Source: Spirosoma sp. SC4-14 (GTDB taxonomy: Bacteria > Bacteroidota > Bacteroidia > Cytophagales > Spirosomataceae). From it: a stretch of DNA of 64,000 nt. Position numbers and translations under genes: made by a program. A model generated the notes under the pieces. The model saw nothing but the letters and a program-made list of their open reading frames with translations, had not been told where the DNA came from and did no database searches. Shown here piece after piece: positions 17,470 through 29,075 of this stretch. Position 1 is the first letter of the stretch. Every line of letters begins with the position of its first letter. Where the stretch lies: NCBI RefSeq assembly GCF_037201965.1, contig NZ_CP147518.1:3403001-3467000 (forward strand). Direction: 5' to 3'.

Positions 17470-18603
17470 TTAGACATACACAATCGAATATTTTTTCCCC
17501 GGCAATGACCGGACGAATCCCCGAAACTCCAGATTCAGCAGCAACGACGCCAGCCGACCCATCGGAATCTGGGTCTTCCAGCTTAGGTCATCGATATGTA
17601 AATCAGCCGACTGACGGAGCAAGGCTACAATCTGGCTTTCTTCTTCGGTTATATCCAGGGGCAGCGTTATCTGCGTATTTGCCGAACCCGCTTTATCTCT
17701 GGCTAGTACCGATGTGCTGGGCGTAATATCCCAGTTGAGAGCTTCAATGATATCCCTGGGGCTGGTATAAATCTGTGCTTTATTTTCCCGGATGAGCTTA
17801 TTACATCCCGCCGAAAACGCCTGATTGAGTTGACCTGGTACGGCAAACACCTCGCGGTGGTAGTTGTTGGCATACTCTGCCGTAATTAAGGCCCCTCCCT
17901 TGGCAGCCGCTTCTACCACCACAATGGCGTCGCTCAACCCGGCAATGATGCGGTTACGAGCCGGAAACAGGTGCGCGTCGGGCTTGGTGCCAGGTGGGCT
18001 TTCGGTGAGTAAACCGCCCTGCACAAGCATTTCCTGCGCGGTTTTCTGATGCACATTCGGATAAACGATGTCCAGCCCACTCGCCATAACGCCAATAGTT
18101 GGCGCACCGTGTACCAGACTGGCCCGGTGCGCCGAAATATCGATACCATACGCCAGACCGCTGATAATGGTTGCGCCGTAGGGGGTTAACACGTCAATAA
18201 TCTCATTGGTGATGCGTCGACCATAGTCGGTTGCCTGCCGGGTACCTACCAGTGCCACCGTGCGGGCTGTATTCAGATTGCCCGATCCCTGAACGTAGAG
18301 CAGGGCAGGGGCATCATATAAGGATTTTAGCCGCGATGGATACGCCTTGTCAGTATAAAACAAAACCGAGGCATTCATTTTTTCGAGCCTGTTGAGTATG
18401 CGTTCCGCGTCGGTCAGAACATCGGATTTTAGAATGGCGCGTGCCGTTACCTCGCCAATGCCGGGAATCTTCATCAAACGGGCCAGAGGTGAACGGAAAA
18501 CTTCGGTTGCCGAACCACAATAGCTAACTAATTGACGGATAAGAATGCTGCCTACGCCCGGAACCAGGGTTAACGCAACCTGATAGTGTTTATCGGTGGA
18601 CAC
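17470..18603 (-). CDS. dprA: DNA-processing protein DprA
   Basis: A 377-aa single-strand DNA-binding protein that loads RecA on incoming DNA during transformation. The N-terminal helix-hairpin-helix region reads KIPGIGEVTARAIL; the Rossmann-like core has VALVGTRQATDYGRR, SGLAYGIDISAH and GVMASGLDIVYP; and the C-terminal 60 residues form a winged-helix domain (LHIDDLSWKTQIPMGRLAS). This is the usual three-part DprA. It is followed 48 bp later by the GH43 gene on the same strand. Confidence 0.96.
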   Translation of the reverse strand: MSTDKHYQVALTLVPGVGSILIRQLVSYCGSATEVFRSPLARLMKIPGIGEVTARAILKSDVLTDAERILNRLEKMNASVLFYTDKAYPSRLKSLYDAPALLYVQGSGNLNTARTVALVGTRQATDYGRRITNEIIDVLTPYGATIISGLAYGIDISAHRASLVHGAPTIGVMASGLDIVYPNVHQKTAQEMLVQGGLLTESPPGTKPDAHLFPARNRIIAGLSDAIVVVEAAAKGGALITAEYANNYHREVFAVPGQLNQAFSAGCNKLIRENKAQIYTSPRDIIEALNWDITPSTSVLARDKAGSANTQITLPLDITEEESQIVALLRQSADLHIDDLSWKTQIPMGRLASLLLNLEFRGFVRSLPGKKYSIVYV

Positions 18604-18736
18604 AACGAATAGAATGAAATTAGTATACCAGTAATTTAGTAGTGATGACTATTGCAAGCTTAGCGATTTCTGATTGGAAATACCAATTTGAAAGAACAGG
18701 GTTTTGAGATAAAAGCGGCATTCTCTCACGTATGAC

Positions 18737-18825
18737 TAAAAGATGAGAACACGCATAACACCAATTGGACAGATTTTATCAGTGACAATCCGCTCTATCA
18801 GTGTTATGCGTGTTCTCATCTTTTA
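18737..18825. repeat. 25-bp perfect inverted repeat with 39-nt loop
   Basis: TAAAAGATGAGAACACGCAT plus AACAC (18737-18761) is exactly complementary to 18801-18825. No T run follows on either strand, so a simple terminator is unlikely. It lies in the 325-bp gap between dprA and the 137-aa gene; it could be a small palindromic repeat or the trace of a mobile element. The right arm begins a 32-codon frame (18806-18904, MRVLIFYQKLLAERLTQLDK...) that looks protein-like but matches nothing I know. Confidence 0.8.
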
Positions 18826-18928
18826 TCAGAAACTTCTGGCTGAAAGACTCACGCAATTGGATAAGGCTGGCGAATTTTCTTTATTTGGCGAGCTATACCG
18901 CTGAAAAAACGGGTTTACTGATCGAATC

Positions 18929-19342
18929 ATGAAAACACATTCCGCCCTGACTGATCCTGAGTTTGAACAGCAGTTTGCCCGTTGTTTGCTCGATCCATCC
19001 CTGTTTAGCCACGAAGCGCACCTACGGCTCGCCTGGATTCATATCCACAACTATGGAGTTGGGCAGGCTATTGAGAACATTACGCAGCAGCTTCAGAGTT
19101 TTGTTGCTGCGCTTGGAGCCAGCGATAAATACAACGAAACGGTAACGGTGGCAGCCATCCGGGCGGTTTATCATTTTATGCTCAACTCGAACACCGATAC
19201 TTTTTCTGACTTTATTCTGGAAAACCCCCGGCTGAAATTCAATTTTCGGGAACTGTTAGCCTGCCATTACCAGACCGATATTTTTTCATCAGAGCGGGCC
19301 AGAAAACAATACCTGGAGCCTGAGCTACTGCCGTTTGATTGA
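18929..19342 (+). CDS. Conserved hypothetical helical protein
   Basis: A 137-aa soluble protein. The pattern FSHEAHLRLAWIHIHNYG followed by helical segments and YNETVTVAAIRAVYHFML is conserved in an unnamed family found across bacteria; no catalytic motif or signal peptide is evident. It is monocistronic and ends convergently with the MerR gene 10 bp away. Confidence 0.65.
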   Translation: MKTHSALTDPEFEQQFARCLLDPSLFSHEAHLRLAWIHIHNYGVGQAIENITQQLQSFVAALGASDKYNETVTVAAIRAVYHFMLNSNTDTFSDFILENPRLKFNFRELLACHYQTDIFSSERARKQYLEPELLPFD

Positions 19343-19352
19343 TGGAGAGGTA

Positions 19353-19712
19353 TTAGTCGTTGGTAGGTACGGACTGCTCCTGCGGTTCGCCCAAATTATC
19401 GCGAATTTCTTCCAGAAACTTTTTCAGTTTTTGCAACTTGGCAATGTAGCGGGCATTTTCCCGCCGACGGGCATCGCGTTCTTTCAGAAATTCGCGGGCA
19501 CCGGGCAGGGTATACTTCTGCCGATCAATCAAATCCAGAATTTCGGTCAGGTGGTCGATGTCGGCCTGGGTGTATACACGGTCGCCGGAGCGGTTTTTCC
19601 TGGGCCTGAGCGTCGGAAATTCCTTTTCGTAGTACCGTAGTTTGGACGCATTGATACCAAACATCTCCGCTACCTCTTTAATGCCATAATACAGTTTGCC
19701 GGGGCTTTCCAT
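19353..19712 (-). CDS. MerR family transcriptional regulator
   Basis: From the ATG at 19712 the protein is 119 aa (MESPGKLYYGIKEVAEMFGI). It has the MerR winged HTH (KEVAEMFGINASKLRYYEKE, then RPRKNRSGDRVYTQADI), followed by a charged coiled coil (LQKLKKFLEEIRDNLGE). No C-terminal cysteine effector site is visible. The frame is open far upstream, but that part overlaps alaS in antisense, so the internal ATG is preferred. It is divergent from alaS with 99 bp between starts. Confidence 0.88.
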   Translation of the reverse strand: MESPGKLYYGIKEVAEMFGINASKLRYYEKEFPTLRPRKNRSGDRVYTQADIDHLTEILDLIDRQKYTLPGAREFLKERDARRRENARYIAKLQKLKKFLEEIRDNLGEPQEQSVPTND

Positions 19713-19756
19713 ACGACAAACTTGCTGAGGTTCGGGTAAACCTGCAAGTTTTAACG

Positions 19757-19764
19757 TAATTTTG
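19757..19764 (+). promoter_or_regulatory. Bacteroidota -7 element (TAATTTTG) of alaS
   Basis: TAATTTTG fits TAnnTTTG and lies 47 bp upstream of the alaS ATG. The following leader contains the GC hairpin at 19767-19795. Confidence 0.5.
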
Positions 19765-19766
19765 TG

Positions 19767-19795
19767 GCCCCCTGCCCCCTTTGGGGGATGGGGGC
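19767..19795. repeat. C-run/G-run hairpin in the alaS leader
   Basis: GCCCCCTGCCCCC, TTT, then GGGGGATGGGGGC: a strong stem with a two-base mismatch. Elements of this C5-G5 kind are dispersed in many Bacteroidota genomes. Here it would lie in the alaS 5' leader, 16 bp before the start codon, where it might hinder ribosome access. Confidence 0.7.
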
Positions 19796-19811
19796 TTTTA
19801 ACTATATTGAT

Positions 19812-22472
19812 ATGACTTCCCACGAAATACGTCGGCATTTTCTCGACTTCTTCCGCTCTAAACAGCACCTGATTGTGCCATCGGCTCCGCTCGTTGCCAA
19901 AAACGACCCGACGCTGATGTTCAACAACTCGGGCATGGCGCAGTTTAAAGATTTTTTCCTCGGCAATGGTACTCCGCCTTCGAAACGGGTGGCCGACACG
20001 CAAAAGTGTCTGCGCGTATCGGGTAAGCACAACGACCTCGAAGATGTAGGCTTCGATACCTATCATCATACCATGTTCGAAATGCTTGGCAACTGGTCGT
20101 TCGGGGATTATTTCAAAAAAGAAGCGATTGAATGGGCGTGGGAATTGCTGACCGGCGTTTATAAACTGCCTAAAGACCGGCTGTATGTGTCAGTTTTTCA
20201 GGGCGATCAGAAAGATAATGTTCCCTTCGATCAGGAAGCATTCGACCTCTGGAAACCCATTGTTGGCGAAGACCGGATCATTTACGGCAATAAAAAGGAT
20301 AACTTCTGGGAAATGGGCGATACCGGCCCCTGTGGCCCCTGTTCCGAAATTCACATTGACCTGCGTTCGCCCGAAGAAGTAGCCGAAAAACCGGGCAAGG
20401 AGCTTGTTAATGCCGATCACCCGCAAGTGGTCGAAATCTGGAACCTGGTGTTCATGCAGTTTAACCGCAAGGCCGATGCGTCGCTGGAACCACTACCTGC
20501 CCGCCATGTCGATACGGGTATGGGCTTCGAGCGGTTGTGCATGGCTATTCAGGGCAAAAAATCGAACTACGACACCGATGTGTTTTCGGGTACGATCCAC
20601 GTAATCGAAGAAGTGTCGGGTAAGAAATACGGTGGCACAATGGACAAAGCCGATGTGGCCATGCGTGTCATTGCCGACCACATCCGGGCTGTGTCGTTTG
20701 CCATTGCCGATGGGTTGGTGCCGTCGAATGCCAAAGCCGGTTATGTGATCCGTCGGATTTTGCGCCGGGCTATTCGGTATGGCTATTCATATCTGGGCAT
20801 GACCGAGCCGTTTATGACCAAACTGGTGCCCACACTGGCCATGCAGTTTGCCGATGTATTTCCCGAACTAAATACGCAACGGGATTTTGTGGCCACCGTA
20901 ATTCGGGAAGAAGAAATTGCTTTCCTGCGGACGTTAGGAACAGGACTTGGGCGTCTGGACCAGATTATTGGTCAACTTACTACCGATGGCAAGAAAGAAA
21001 TTCCCGGCGAAACGGTTTTCGAACTGAACGATACCTTCGGTTTCCCGGCTGACCTGACCGCATTGATTGCCCGAGAAAAAGGACTGAGTATCGATGAACC
21101 AGGCTTCCAGAAAGCACTTCAGGAACAGAAAGTCCGATCGCGCAAAGATGCGGCTTCGTCGGCTGGCGACTGGATTGAGCTGGCTGAACTTGACGATAAA
21201 GTTGAGTTTGTGGGCTACGACCAGCCCGAAGCCTACGCCCAGATTGTGAAGTATCGGAAGATTCAGAACAAGCAGGGAACCCAGATTCAGGTAGTGCTCG
21301 ACAAAACACCGTTCTATGCTGAATCGGGTGGGCAGATTGGCGATACGGGTACGCTTGAACTGTATGCCGGTTCTGACCAGATCGGTACGCTGACGGTTGT
21401 CGATACGAAGAAAGAAAATGACCTGACCATTCATATAGTCCAGAACGTCGACGGTATCGACGATCTTCTGGTCGAAGCCGATTCGGTCTATGCCATCATC
21501 AATACGGCTCGTCGTGGACTGACTGCCAGCAACCACTCGGCTACACACCTCCTGCATTCGGCTCTTCGTGAAGTGCTGGGTTCGCACGTAGCGCAGAAAG
21601 GTTCGTATGTTGGTCCCGATGCCCTACGTTTCGACTTCTCGCACTTTAGCAAAGTAACCGACGAACAACTGGCTGAGGTGGAGCGGATCGTGAACGAAAA
21701 AATTCGGGAAGACATTAAGCTCGATGAGAAGCGGAACGTCCCCATCGAGCAGGCTAAGGCAATGGGAGCCACAGCGCTTTTCGGCGAAAAGTACGGCGAT
21801 TTCGTTCGGGTCATCACCTTCGATCCAAACTACTCGGTCGAACTCTGTGGTGGCACCCACGTTCCGGCAACGGGCCATATTGGTCTGTTCAAGTTTACGG
21901 GCGAAGGATCGGTATCGACGGGTGTTCGTCGGGTAGAAGCCAAAACGTCGGCCGGTGCCGAAGCTCTGGTGAATGAACAGATGGCCGTTGTGTCGGAACT
22001 GAAAGAATTGCTGAAAGCCCCCAAAGATGTGGTGAAAGCGGTTCAGACCCTGCTTGAAGAACGCAGTGCGCTACAAAAACAGGTCGAAGCACTGCAGAAT
22101 GAGAAAGTGCAGCAGTTGAAAAATCAGTTGCTGGAGAAAGTTGAAACTGTCAATGGGCACGCGCGCCTGGTTGAGCGTGTCGATGTTCCGTCGGCTGATG
22201 CGCTGAAACAACTGGCCTACGATCTGAAAGCTAAAGTCGATAACCTGGCGCTGGTATTGGGCGCTGATATTAACGGCAAACCTCAACTAGCCGTTATGCT
22301 GCCCGATTCGCTGATTCAGGGTAAAAATCTAAATGCGGGTCAGGTCGTGAAAGAGCTTGCCAAAAACATTAAAGGTGGTGGCGGTGGGCAGCCATTCTTT
22401 GCTACGGCTGGCGGTTCCGATGCGTCGGGGCTGGATGCTGCACTGGCCCAGGGTAAGGCATTGCTGGGATAA
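19812..22472 (+). CDS. alaS: Alanyl-tRNA synthetase
   Basis: The 886-aa protein starts [20 protein letters not shown], the normal AlaRS beginning, so the ATG at 19812 is chosen over an upstream start. The class II catalytic core occupies the first 450 residues ([27 protein letters not shown]). The editing domain shows [15 protein letters not shown] (HxxxH) and CGGTH, the zinc-binding residues. The C-terminal C-Ala domain follows a coiled coil and ends with [14 protein letters not shown]. All parts appear complete. Confidence 0.98.
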   Translation: MTSHEIRRHFLDFFRSKQHLIVPSAPLVAKNDPTLMFNNSGMAQFKDFFLGNGTPPSKRVADTQKCLRVSGKHNDLEDVGFDTYHHTMFEMLGNWSFGDYFKKEAIEWAWELLTGVYKLPKDRLYVSVFQGDQKDNVPFDQEAFDLWKPIVGEDRIIYGNKKDNFWEMGDTGPCGPCSEIHIDLRSPEEVAEKPGKELVNADHPQVVEIWNLVFMQFNRKADASLEPLPARHVDTGMGFERLCMAIQGKKSNYDTDVFSGTIHVIEEVSGKKYGGTMDKADVAMRVIADHIRAVSFAIADGLVPSNAKAGYVIRRILRRAIRYGYSYLGMTEPFMTKLVPTLAMQFADVFPELNTQRDFVATVIREEEIAFLRTLGTGLGRLDQIIGQLTTDGKKEIPGETVFELNDTFGFPADLTALIAREKGLSIDEPGFQKALQEQKVRSRKDAASSAGDWIELAELDDKVEFVGYDQPEAYAQIVKYRKIQNKQGTQIQVVLDKTPFYAESGGQIGDTGTLELYAGSDQIGTLTVVDTKKENDLTIHIVQNVDGIDDLLVEADSVYAIINTARRGLTASNHSATHLLHSALREVLGSHVAQKGSYVGPDALRFDFSHFSKVTDEQLAEVERIVNEKIREDIKLDEKRNVPIEQAKAMGATALFGEKYGDFVRVITFDPNYSVELCGGTHVPATGHIGLFKFTGEGSVSTGVRRVEAKTSAGAEALVNEQMAVVSELKELLKAPKDVVKAVQTLLEERSALQKQVEALQNEKVQQLKNQLLEKVETVNGHARLVERVDVPSADALKQLAYDLKAKVDNLALVLGADINGKPQLAVMLPDSLIQGKNLNAGQVVKELAKNIKGGGGGQPFFATAGGSDASGLDAALAQGKALLG

Positions 22473-22491
22473 TTGGAAACCAGACTTACCG

Positions 22492-22529
22492 ATTCGTGGT
22501 CTGAGGTACTCCTACCTCAGACCACGAAT
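22492..22529 (+). terminator. Terminator of alaS
   Basis: A 17-bp perfect stem (ATTCGTGGTCTGAGGTA with its complement) and a 4-nt loop, followed by TTTGTTTT, 20 bp after the alaS stop. Confidence 0.9.
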
Positions 22530-22576
22530 TTTGTTTTAAGGAAAAGGTGAACATAAATAACGCCTGTCTGTAGACG

Positions 22577-23260
22577 CTACTGGGTAGATGAGCTGTATTT
22601 GCTAATGAGAATACCAACGAGTACAACGGAATAAAACTGCCCTACAATACCCAAAACGGCTGTTGCCAGTTTGGAAATATGATGCGCCGGTGTAATGTCG
22701 CCGAAGCCAATGCTGGTGAGCGTAATGGTGCAGAAATAAACAATGTCCAGATAAGTAGTTGTAAATGTACTGGTATCCAGTCCTTTAAATGCATTGGGGA
22801 TACCCGCGTATATGAGCTGCATAGTAAAGACACCAATTTCAATCAGCAGTAAATAGCCACAGATCGATGCCGAAATAACATCGGTGCTGATGTAGCTGGG
22901 CCGAATCAGAAATTGCAGAACTGCTACGAAGAGAACGCCAAAAAACGTAATATAAATGCCCGATAGGATGCTCATGTACGTAAGCGTGGGTTCAACAAAT
23001 GAAATTATAATTGGCAGGGCAATCACGAGCAACAAGAGTATATTTTTTAGGATAAGGTGAATTTTTCCGCGATCAGAAAAAATCCCTATACTGAAAATGC
23101 CCAGCAAAACCATGTTCAATGGCCAGAGCACTTTCGCATAAAAGGTCAGATTGGTCATAAAGGTGGCAGTGAACAAATGCAGAAATAAAGCCGCCAGTAG
23201 AAATTCGTATTTATTCTTGTGAAGGATCGTTTGTTTTGTTGGTTTCATAATGGTTTTCAA
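22577..23260 (-). CDS. Two-pore-helix potassium channel family protein
   Basis: A 227-aa membrane protein with about six hydrophobic segments. The last two flank a pore loop containing LTSIGFGDITP, which matches the K+ selectivity filter with Phe in place of the usual Tyr (TxGYGD). The N-terminus is basic (MKPTKQTILHKNKYE). No cytoplasmic RCK/TrkA domain is present, so gating is unclear. It is divergent from murI over a 93-bp gap that holds a palindrome. Confidence 0.85.
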   Translation of the reverse strand: MKTIMKPTKQTILHKNKYEFLLAALFLHLFTATFMTNLTFYAKVLWPLNMVLLGIFSIGIFSDRGKIHLILKNILLLLVIALPIIISFVEPTLTYMSILSGIYITFFGVLFVAVLQFLIRPSYISTDVISASICGYLLLIEIGVFTMQLIYAGIPNAFKGLDTSTFTTTYLDIVYFCTITLTSIGFGDITPAHHISKLATAVLGIVGQFYSVVLVGILISKYSSSTQ

Positions 23261-23295
23261 TAAAGTGATACGGTAGGTATTCGTTGAACCTTTCT

Positions 23296-23309
23296 ACCTA
23301 CTGGTAGGT
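23296..23309. promoter_or_regulatory. Palindrome between the channel gene and murI
   Basis: ACCTACTGGTAGGT is a perfect 14-bp palindrome, and GGTAGGT occurs again 23 bp to the left (23272). It lies in the short divergent intergenic region, where a dimeric regulator could act on both genes. Confidence 0.35.
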
Positions 23310-23353
23310 GAGTAAAACTAATAATATTGACTCGATTCTCTCAGCTATAAACT

Positions 23354-24187
23354 ATGAATCAACCGATTGGTGTATTTGATTCGGGATACGGTGGCCTGAC
23401 CATTCTCCGCGAACTAGTTCAGACGCTTCCGCAATACGATTACGTGTATCTGGGCGACAATGCCCGCACACCCTACGGAACCCGATCGTTCGAGACGGTC
23501 TATCTCTATACGCTCGAATGTGTCCGTCATCTGTTCGACCGGGGCTGTCGGTTAGTTGTACTCGCCTGTAATACGGCCTCCGCCAAAGCCCTGCGGAATA
23601 TCCAGCAACTCGATTTGCCGATATTGGCCCCCGGACTGGATGGTCCCAATAGGCGTGTGTTGGGTGTGATTCGACCGACTACGGAAGTGATCGGTAATTA
23701 CTCGAAAACCGGGAATGTTGGCATTCTGGCTACGCGGGGAACCGTTACGTCGGAATCGTATGTGGTTGAAATTGAGAAATTTTTCCCAACACTAAGCGTA
23801 TTTCAGGAAGCCTGCCCGATGTGGGTGCCGCTGGTTGAAAATGGCGAATATGATAGCCCCGGTGCCGATTATTTTGTCAAACAACATATCGACCGGCTGA
23901 TGGGCAAATCGCCAGCTATCGACACGATTCTGCTGGCCTGTACGCATTATCCGCTTCTGTTAAACAAAATTCGGCAATATGCGCCCGCCAACGCAACCAT
24001 TTTGAGCCAGGGCGGTATTGTGGCCGCCAGTCTGGCCGATTATCTAAAGCGCCATCCCGAAATTGAAACCCAGTGTAGTAAACATGGCCAGCGTAGTTTT
24101 CTGACCACCGATTCAACTGAAGACTTCGACCGGCAGGCTACCATTTTTTATGGCGAAGCTATCCGTTCAGAACAGTTGACGTTGTAG
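23354..24187 (+). CDS. murI: Glutamate racemase
   Basis: A 277-aa enzyme that makes D-glutamate for peptidoglycan. Motifs are complete: FDSGYGGLTILRE at the N-terminus, VLACNTASA with the first catalytic Cys, and LLACTHYPLL with the second catalytic Cys. Length is normal. It is a single gene with no close downstream partner. Confidence 0.97.
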   Translation: MNQPIGVFDSGYGGLTILRELVQTLPQYDYVYLGDNARTPYGTRSFETVYLYTLECVRHLFDRGCRLVVLACNTASAKALRNIQQLDLPILAPGLDGPNRRVLGVIRPTTEVIGNYSKTGNVGILATRGTVTSESYVVEIEKFFPTLSVFQEACPMWVPLVENGEYDSPGADYFVKQHIDRLMGKSPAIDTILLACTHYPLLLNKIRQYAPANATILSQGGIVAASLADYLKRHPEIETQCSKHGQRSFLTTDSTEDFDRQATIFYGEAIRSEQLTL

Positions 24188-24254
24188 ACGAAAGGGTGAC
24201 TAAAGCAATAAGGTACTGTAGTTCAGTAGCTTGTTTGCCGAATGGCTCTTCCGC

Positions 24255-25988
24255 TTATTTAATTTGTAGCTTTCCCGTATTCTGAAATTGTAAACGACCC
24301 TTTAGTACCAGTTGCTGAGCTGTTGCCAGATTGTTATTGGTAACCGAAACAACATGACCCGGCTGAATTGTAACAACATCAGCCATGGTTGGAATGCAGT
24401 TGCAGTCCCAACTGCTGGCTGTGTGCCACGAACCAGTGGCAACTATACTCGTGACGGGTTTCGGAAATTCGTAGGCACCAGCATCGACACGTCCGGCCCG
24501 AATGCGGCTGGTTTGTGCGTAGTCGGTTGCACCAACCAACGCCGTTGTGGCGCTCGGATTGCCGCTATTAATGGCTGCCGATGCCGAAGTAATGCTCAGA
24601 TTAAGCGGAGCCGTTGTGCTCTGGTAAGCCGGATTGCCAAACACGCCGTTCGTTTCCTGACCAGTGCTGCTTCGGAAGGTGTTGAAACCATAATAAACGG
24701 CCGAAAAAAGCACCCAAAACGGGTTCGAACTGGTAGTGTACCAAAGATTGTAGTTAACCGTCAGGTTGACCGAGTTGGGCGTATCGTACGAATTTAGTAG
24801 TCGGTCCCGACTGCCTGCATGAAAAATATTGTTTTCAACGCGGCAGTTTTCGGAATAGCTCAGCGTGATTTCACCAAAATCTTCAATAGCAGCTCCGGCT
24901 TCCGGCCGGTTTATATAATTATCGAACAAGCTATTGTTGACAATTGAGCAATTCGCCACTTTACCATAATTCGTGCTGTAGCTGTGGCTTCCCAAACCAA
25001 GACCTGCCCTTGAATTTCGGTAAATCAGGTTGTTGCGCACGGTTACGTTGCTGGCACTGGCTCCGACAATTTGCTTTGGATTTTCGCAGTTGATCTGAAT
25101 ACCGCGCTGGCAGTCGGTTACTAAATTTCCTTCAATGATCAGATCCTTACTGCCATCGGCATAAATGCCAGCCGCAAAAGCGAGCGGTCCCCGACACGAC
25201 GAAACCCGGTTTTGGGCAATGATTCCCTGACGAGTCTGATTTTGGGTTGTGGCCGTTAGTGGGCATGTTGGACAGGCCCAATCGTAATAACCGGCAACCA
25301 CCAGACCAATATTGGCAACGTTGGTAATTGTATTGTTCAGTATCTGAAAACCCGCAATATTTCCGACCAGCGTAAGTCCTTCACTATAGCCCGGCATGAT
25401 TTGGTTAAGTGTGTTTCCCTGGATTAATAAATTACTGATTGGGTTATTGGGATCGTCGCCTTTCACCAGAATTCCGTGTGCATTATGCAGAGAAGAATTG
25501 GTAGGCGTCGTTAGTGAGCCATCGAAGGCAATATTATAGATAGAGCAGTTTTGTAGCGTGATGTGTTGCGCGTTTCCGGTTATCTGAATGGCATCCGAAT
25601 TACTTCCTACTGCATTTCTAAACGTCAGCCCGTCGATGGTAATATGGCTTCTATTCTGAATTGTCAGTAACACACCAGCCGAATAGTTGCCATCAATCAG
25701 CACCTGATCGGAATTATACGGCCTGAATGTGATGGGGGTTCCTACAGTGCCTGATACATTGATGATCAGCTTTTCGATGTACGTTCCGGCCCGAATATAA
25801 ACCGTACTACCTGCCGGAACAGCGCCCGTCTGACAGGCACGGCCAATGGTTTTCCAGGGTGCGGCCAGAGTACCTGCGTTGAGGTCATTGGCATTACTAC
25901 AGGATTGACATACATAATAGCTCTGTGCCAAAGCGGTTGTATAGCTAAGGAGCAACAGATTTAAAGACAGGATTTTATAGGTTGGCAT
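24255..25988 (-). CDS. Secreted right-handed parallel beta-helix protein
   Basis: A 577-aa protein with a signal peptide (ILSLNLLLLSYTTALAQ). A CxxC motif (YYVCQSCSNAND) is followed by APWKTIGRACQTGAVPAGST and a long run of short strands rich in Asn and Ile (HITIDGLTFRN, NLLIQGNTLN, NVTVRNNLIYRN), typical of pectate-lyase-like or PbH1-repeat folds. The C-terminus (VVTIQPGHVVSVTNN, QLVLKGRLQF) reads as a small beta domain of the kind seen in surface proteins. Probably a cell-surface or secreted polysaccharide-binding or lyase protein; no catalytic residues are assigned. Confidence 0.85.
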   Translation of the reverse strand: MPTYKILSLNLLLLSYTTALAQSYYVCQSCSNANDLNAGTLAAPWKTIGRACQTGAVPAGSTVYIRAGTYIEKLIINVSGTVGTPITFRPYNSDQVLIDGNYSAGVLLTIQNRSHITIDGLTFRNAVGSNSDAIQITGNAQHITLQNCSIYNIAFDGSLTTPTNSSLHNAHGILVKGDDPNNPISNLLIQGNTLNQIMPGYSEGLTLVGNIAGFQILNNTITNVANIGLVVAGYYDWACPTCPLTATTQNQTRQGIIAQNRVSSCRGPLAFAAGIYADGSKDLIIEGNLVTDCQRGIQINCENPKQIVGASASNVTVRNNLIYRNSRAGLGLGSHSYSTNYGKVANCSIVNNSLFDNYINRPEAGAAIEDFGEITLSYSENCRVENNIFHAGSRDRLLNSYDTPNSVNLTVNYNLWYTTSSNPFWVLFSAVYYGFNTFRSSTGQETNGVFGNPAYQSTTAPLNLSITSASAAINSGNPSATTALVGATDYAQTSRIRAGRVDAGAYEFPKPVTSIVATGSWHTASSWDCNCIPTMADVVTIQPGHVVSVTNNNLATAQQLVLKGRLQFQNTGKLQIK

Positions 25989-26024
25989 GGATAGGGGATT
26001 GGATTGGTTAGGGAAGGCGATTCG

Positions 26025-26690
26025 CTACGAAACCGCCCGATTCAGAAACGCTACGAGCGGTTGCAGCGCGGCAAAGCCATCCAGAACCTGTTTGGCCAGT
26101 GTGGGCTTCGTTAGCGCCGAATCGGGGAGGTTATAGCTGGCCGTGAAGCTTTTCAACTTCAGGTATTCGATAGCCGGATTGTCGGCAGCGTAGCCTTTTG
26201 GGGGGCGTTGCAGGGCTTCGCCACGGCTTAAGCCGTTGAAATGTTTTGTAAAAGAAGGTTGGGTTAGCAGACGTTCAAATTCTTCTGCATTGTAATCGAT
26301 CTCCTGCCGGATCGCAGTCAGTACGGCGGCTTCGGGCATATACATACCGCCAGCAACAAAGCATTTTCCCGGTTCAAGATTGAAGTAATAACCGGCCGAT
26401 TCCAGCTTCTTTCCGCCTTTGTTGAACCAGGCCCCGAAATTGGTTTTGTAGGGCGATTTGTTAGCCGAGAACCGAACGTCGCGGTTGATGCGAAAGATGC
26501 AGCTTTTGGGCTGCAAAGGCGTTTCGGCAATGGCCGGGTCCTGCTCGTTGAGTCCGTCGATCAACTTACCAACAAACTGAATAAAATCAGCGCGGGCGGC
26601 TTCGTAGGCGGTTCGGTTGGCGTCGAACCAGGCTTTGGTGTTATTGGCTTTTAAATCGTTCAGGAATGTCAGCGTGGTTGTCTGTAGCAT
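26025..26690 (-). CDS. DUF2461 family protein
   Basis: A 221-aa protein beginning TLTFLNDLKANNTKAWFDANR, the typical opening of the DUF2461 (TIGR02453) family, with CIFRINRDVRFSANKSPYKTNFGAWF and YYFNLEPGKCFVAGGMYMP further on, also typical. The biochemical role of the family is not established. Monocistronic and divergent from the ABC-F gene. Confidence 0.9.
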   Translation of the reverse strand: MLQTTTLTFLNDLKANNTKAWFDANRTAYEAARADFIQFVGKLIDGLNEQDPAIAETPLQPKSCIFRINRDVRFSANKSPYKTNFGAWFNKGGKKLESAGYYFNLEPGKCFVAGGMYMPEAAVLTAIRQEIDYNAEEFERLLTQPSFTKHFNGLSRGEALQRPPKGYAADNPAIEYLKLKSFTASYNLPDSALTKPTLAKQVLDGFAALQPLVAFLNRAVS

Positions 26691-26748
26691 GAGCGGTTAT
26701 AAGATAAAACACTGGCAAAGCTAAGGATTTTGGAAAATCGTACTCTAA

Positions 26749-28485
<1,737 letters not shown>

Positions 28486-28505
28486 GAATAGAGAAATACA
28501 TAAAG

Positions 28506-28543
28506 AAATGGGTAATCAGGTCATAGAAGCTGATTACCCATTT
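28506..28543 (+). terminator. Terminator of the ABC-F gene
   Basis: A 14-bp perfect stem (AAATGGGTAATCAG with its complement), a 10-nt loop and a T run, 20 bp after the stop. Confidence 0.9.
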
Positions 28544-28547
28544 TTAT

Positions 28548-28578
28548 TGCTCGTCCGATATATAATCGCGGACGAGCA
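28548..28578. repeat. REP-like palindrome, left copy
   Basis: TGCTCGTCCG and CGGACGAGCA form a 10-bp stem around an AT-rich loop. The right arm with its flank (AATCGCGGACGAGC) closely matches AATCGCAGACGAGC at 31747, on the other side of the toxin-like locus. Confidence 0.7.
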
Positions 28579-28601
28579 TGGGACATCGAAAACTACACGC
28601 A

Positions 28602-29075
28602 CTACTTCTTATAAAACTCGCTGAAAATAGCAGTCATTGAATCCTCTATACTGTCGAGCAGTTCCTGAACCGGCATCGTATAGCTTTTGTCATCTACTTC
28701 GTAGGGTTCATCAAGGAAGTTTGTTGAGTTGAAGTCAGATGGGCTATTAGCAACACCATGAATCCCTTTGGTATATGCAGACTGTATTTTGACCTCCTTG
28801 TCATTTTTCGCTGTCACAATAAAAAAACCGACATATTCATCACTGAAATCGAAGGGTAAAGCCGTTGACGAACCAATTCCCAGTTTTTTGATACTGACTT
28901 TCCAGTTCTCAACCATACACACAAAATTGAGAAGGCCTTTAGACATCGATGCGTGTTCTTCAAAAAAGGTGTTATCGGTACAGTAATAATACAAATCAGT
29001 GTAGAAGTCTTCGTTACCTAAGCGAACTTTTATGGTTTCATACGCCTTAGGTGAATTCAACGTGATCTTGAACAT
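28602..29075 (-). CDS. Unknown 157-aa protein, possible immunity protein
   Basis: A soluble acidic protein with no recognised domain (MFKITLNSPKAYETIKVRLG at the start; PVQELLDSIEDSMTAIFSEF near the end). It is AT-rich like its upstream neighbour, the toxin-like gene on the same strand, and lies 227 bp after it. Size, composition and position suit an immunity protein, but a hairpin between the genes argues for separate transcription. This is inference from position only. Confidence 0.55.
   Translation of the reverse strand: MFKITLNSPKAYETIKVRLGNEDFYTDLYYYCTDNTFFEEHASMSKGLLNFVCMVENWKVSIKKLGIGSSTALPFDFSDEYVGFFIVTAKNDKEVKIQSAYTKGIHGVANSPSDFNSTNFLDEPYEVDDKSYTMPVQELLDSIEDSMTAIFSEFYKK

Noticed and set aside
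16546..17508. 320-codon plus-strand frame opposite the GH43 gene
   Set aside because: The minus-strand frame has a signal peptide and GH43 motifs; the opposite frame has none.
19713..20069. N-terminal extension of the MerR protein to 238 codons
   Set aside because: It would overlap the start of alaS in antisense; the ATG at 19712 gives a standard MerR start.
20934..21587. 217-codon minus-strand frame inside alaS
   Set aside because: Antisense to the editing and catalytic regions of AlaRS.
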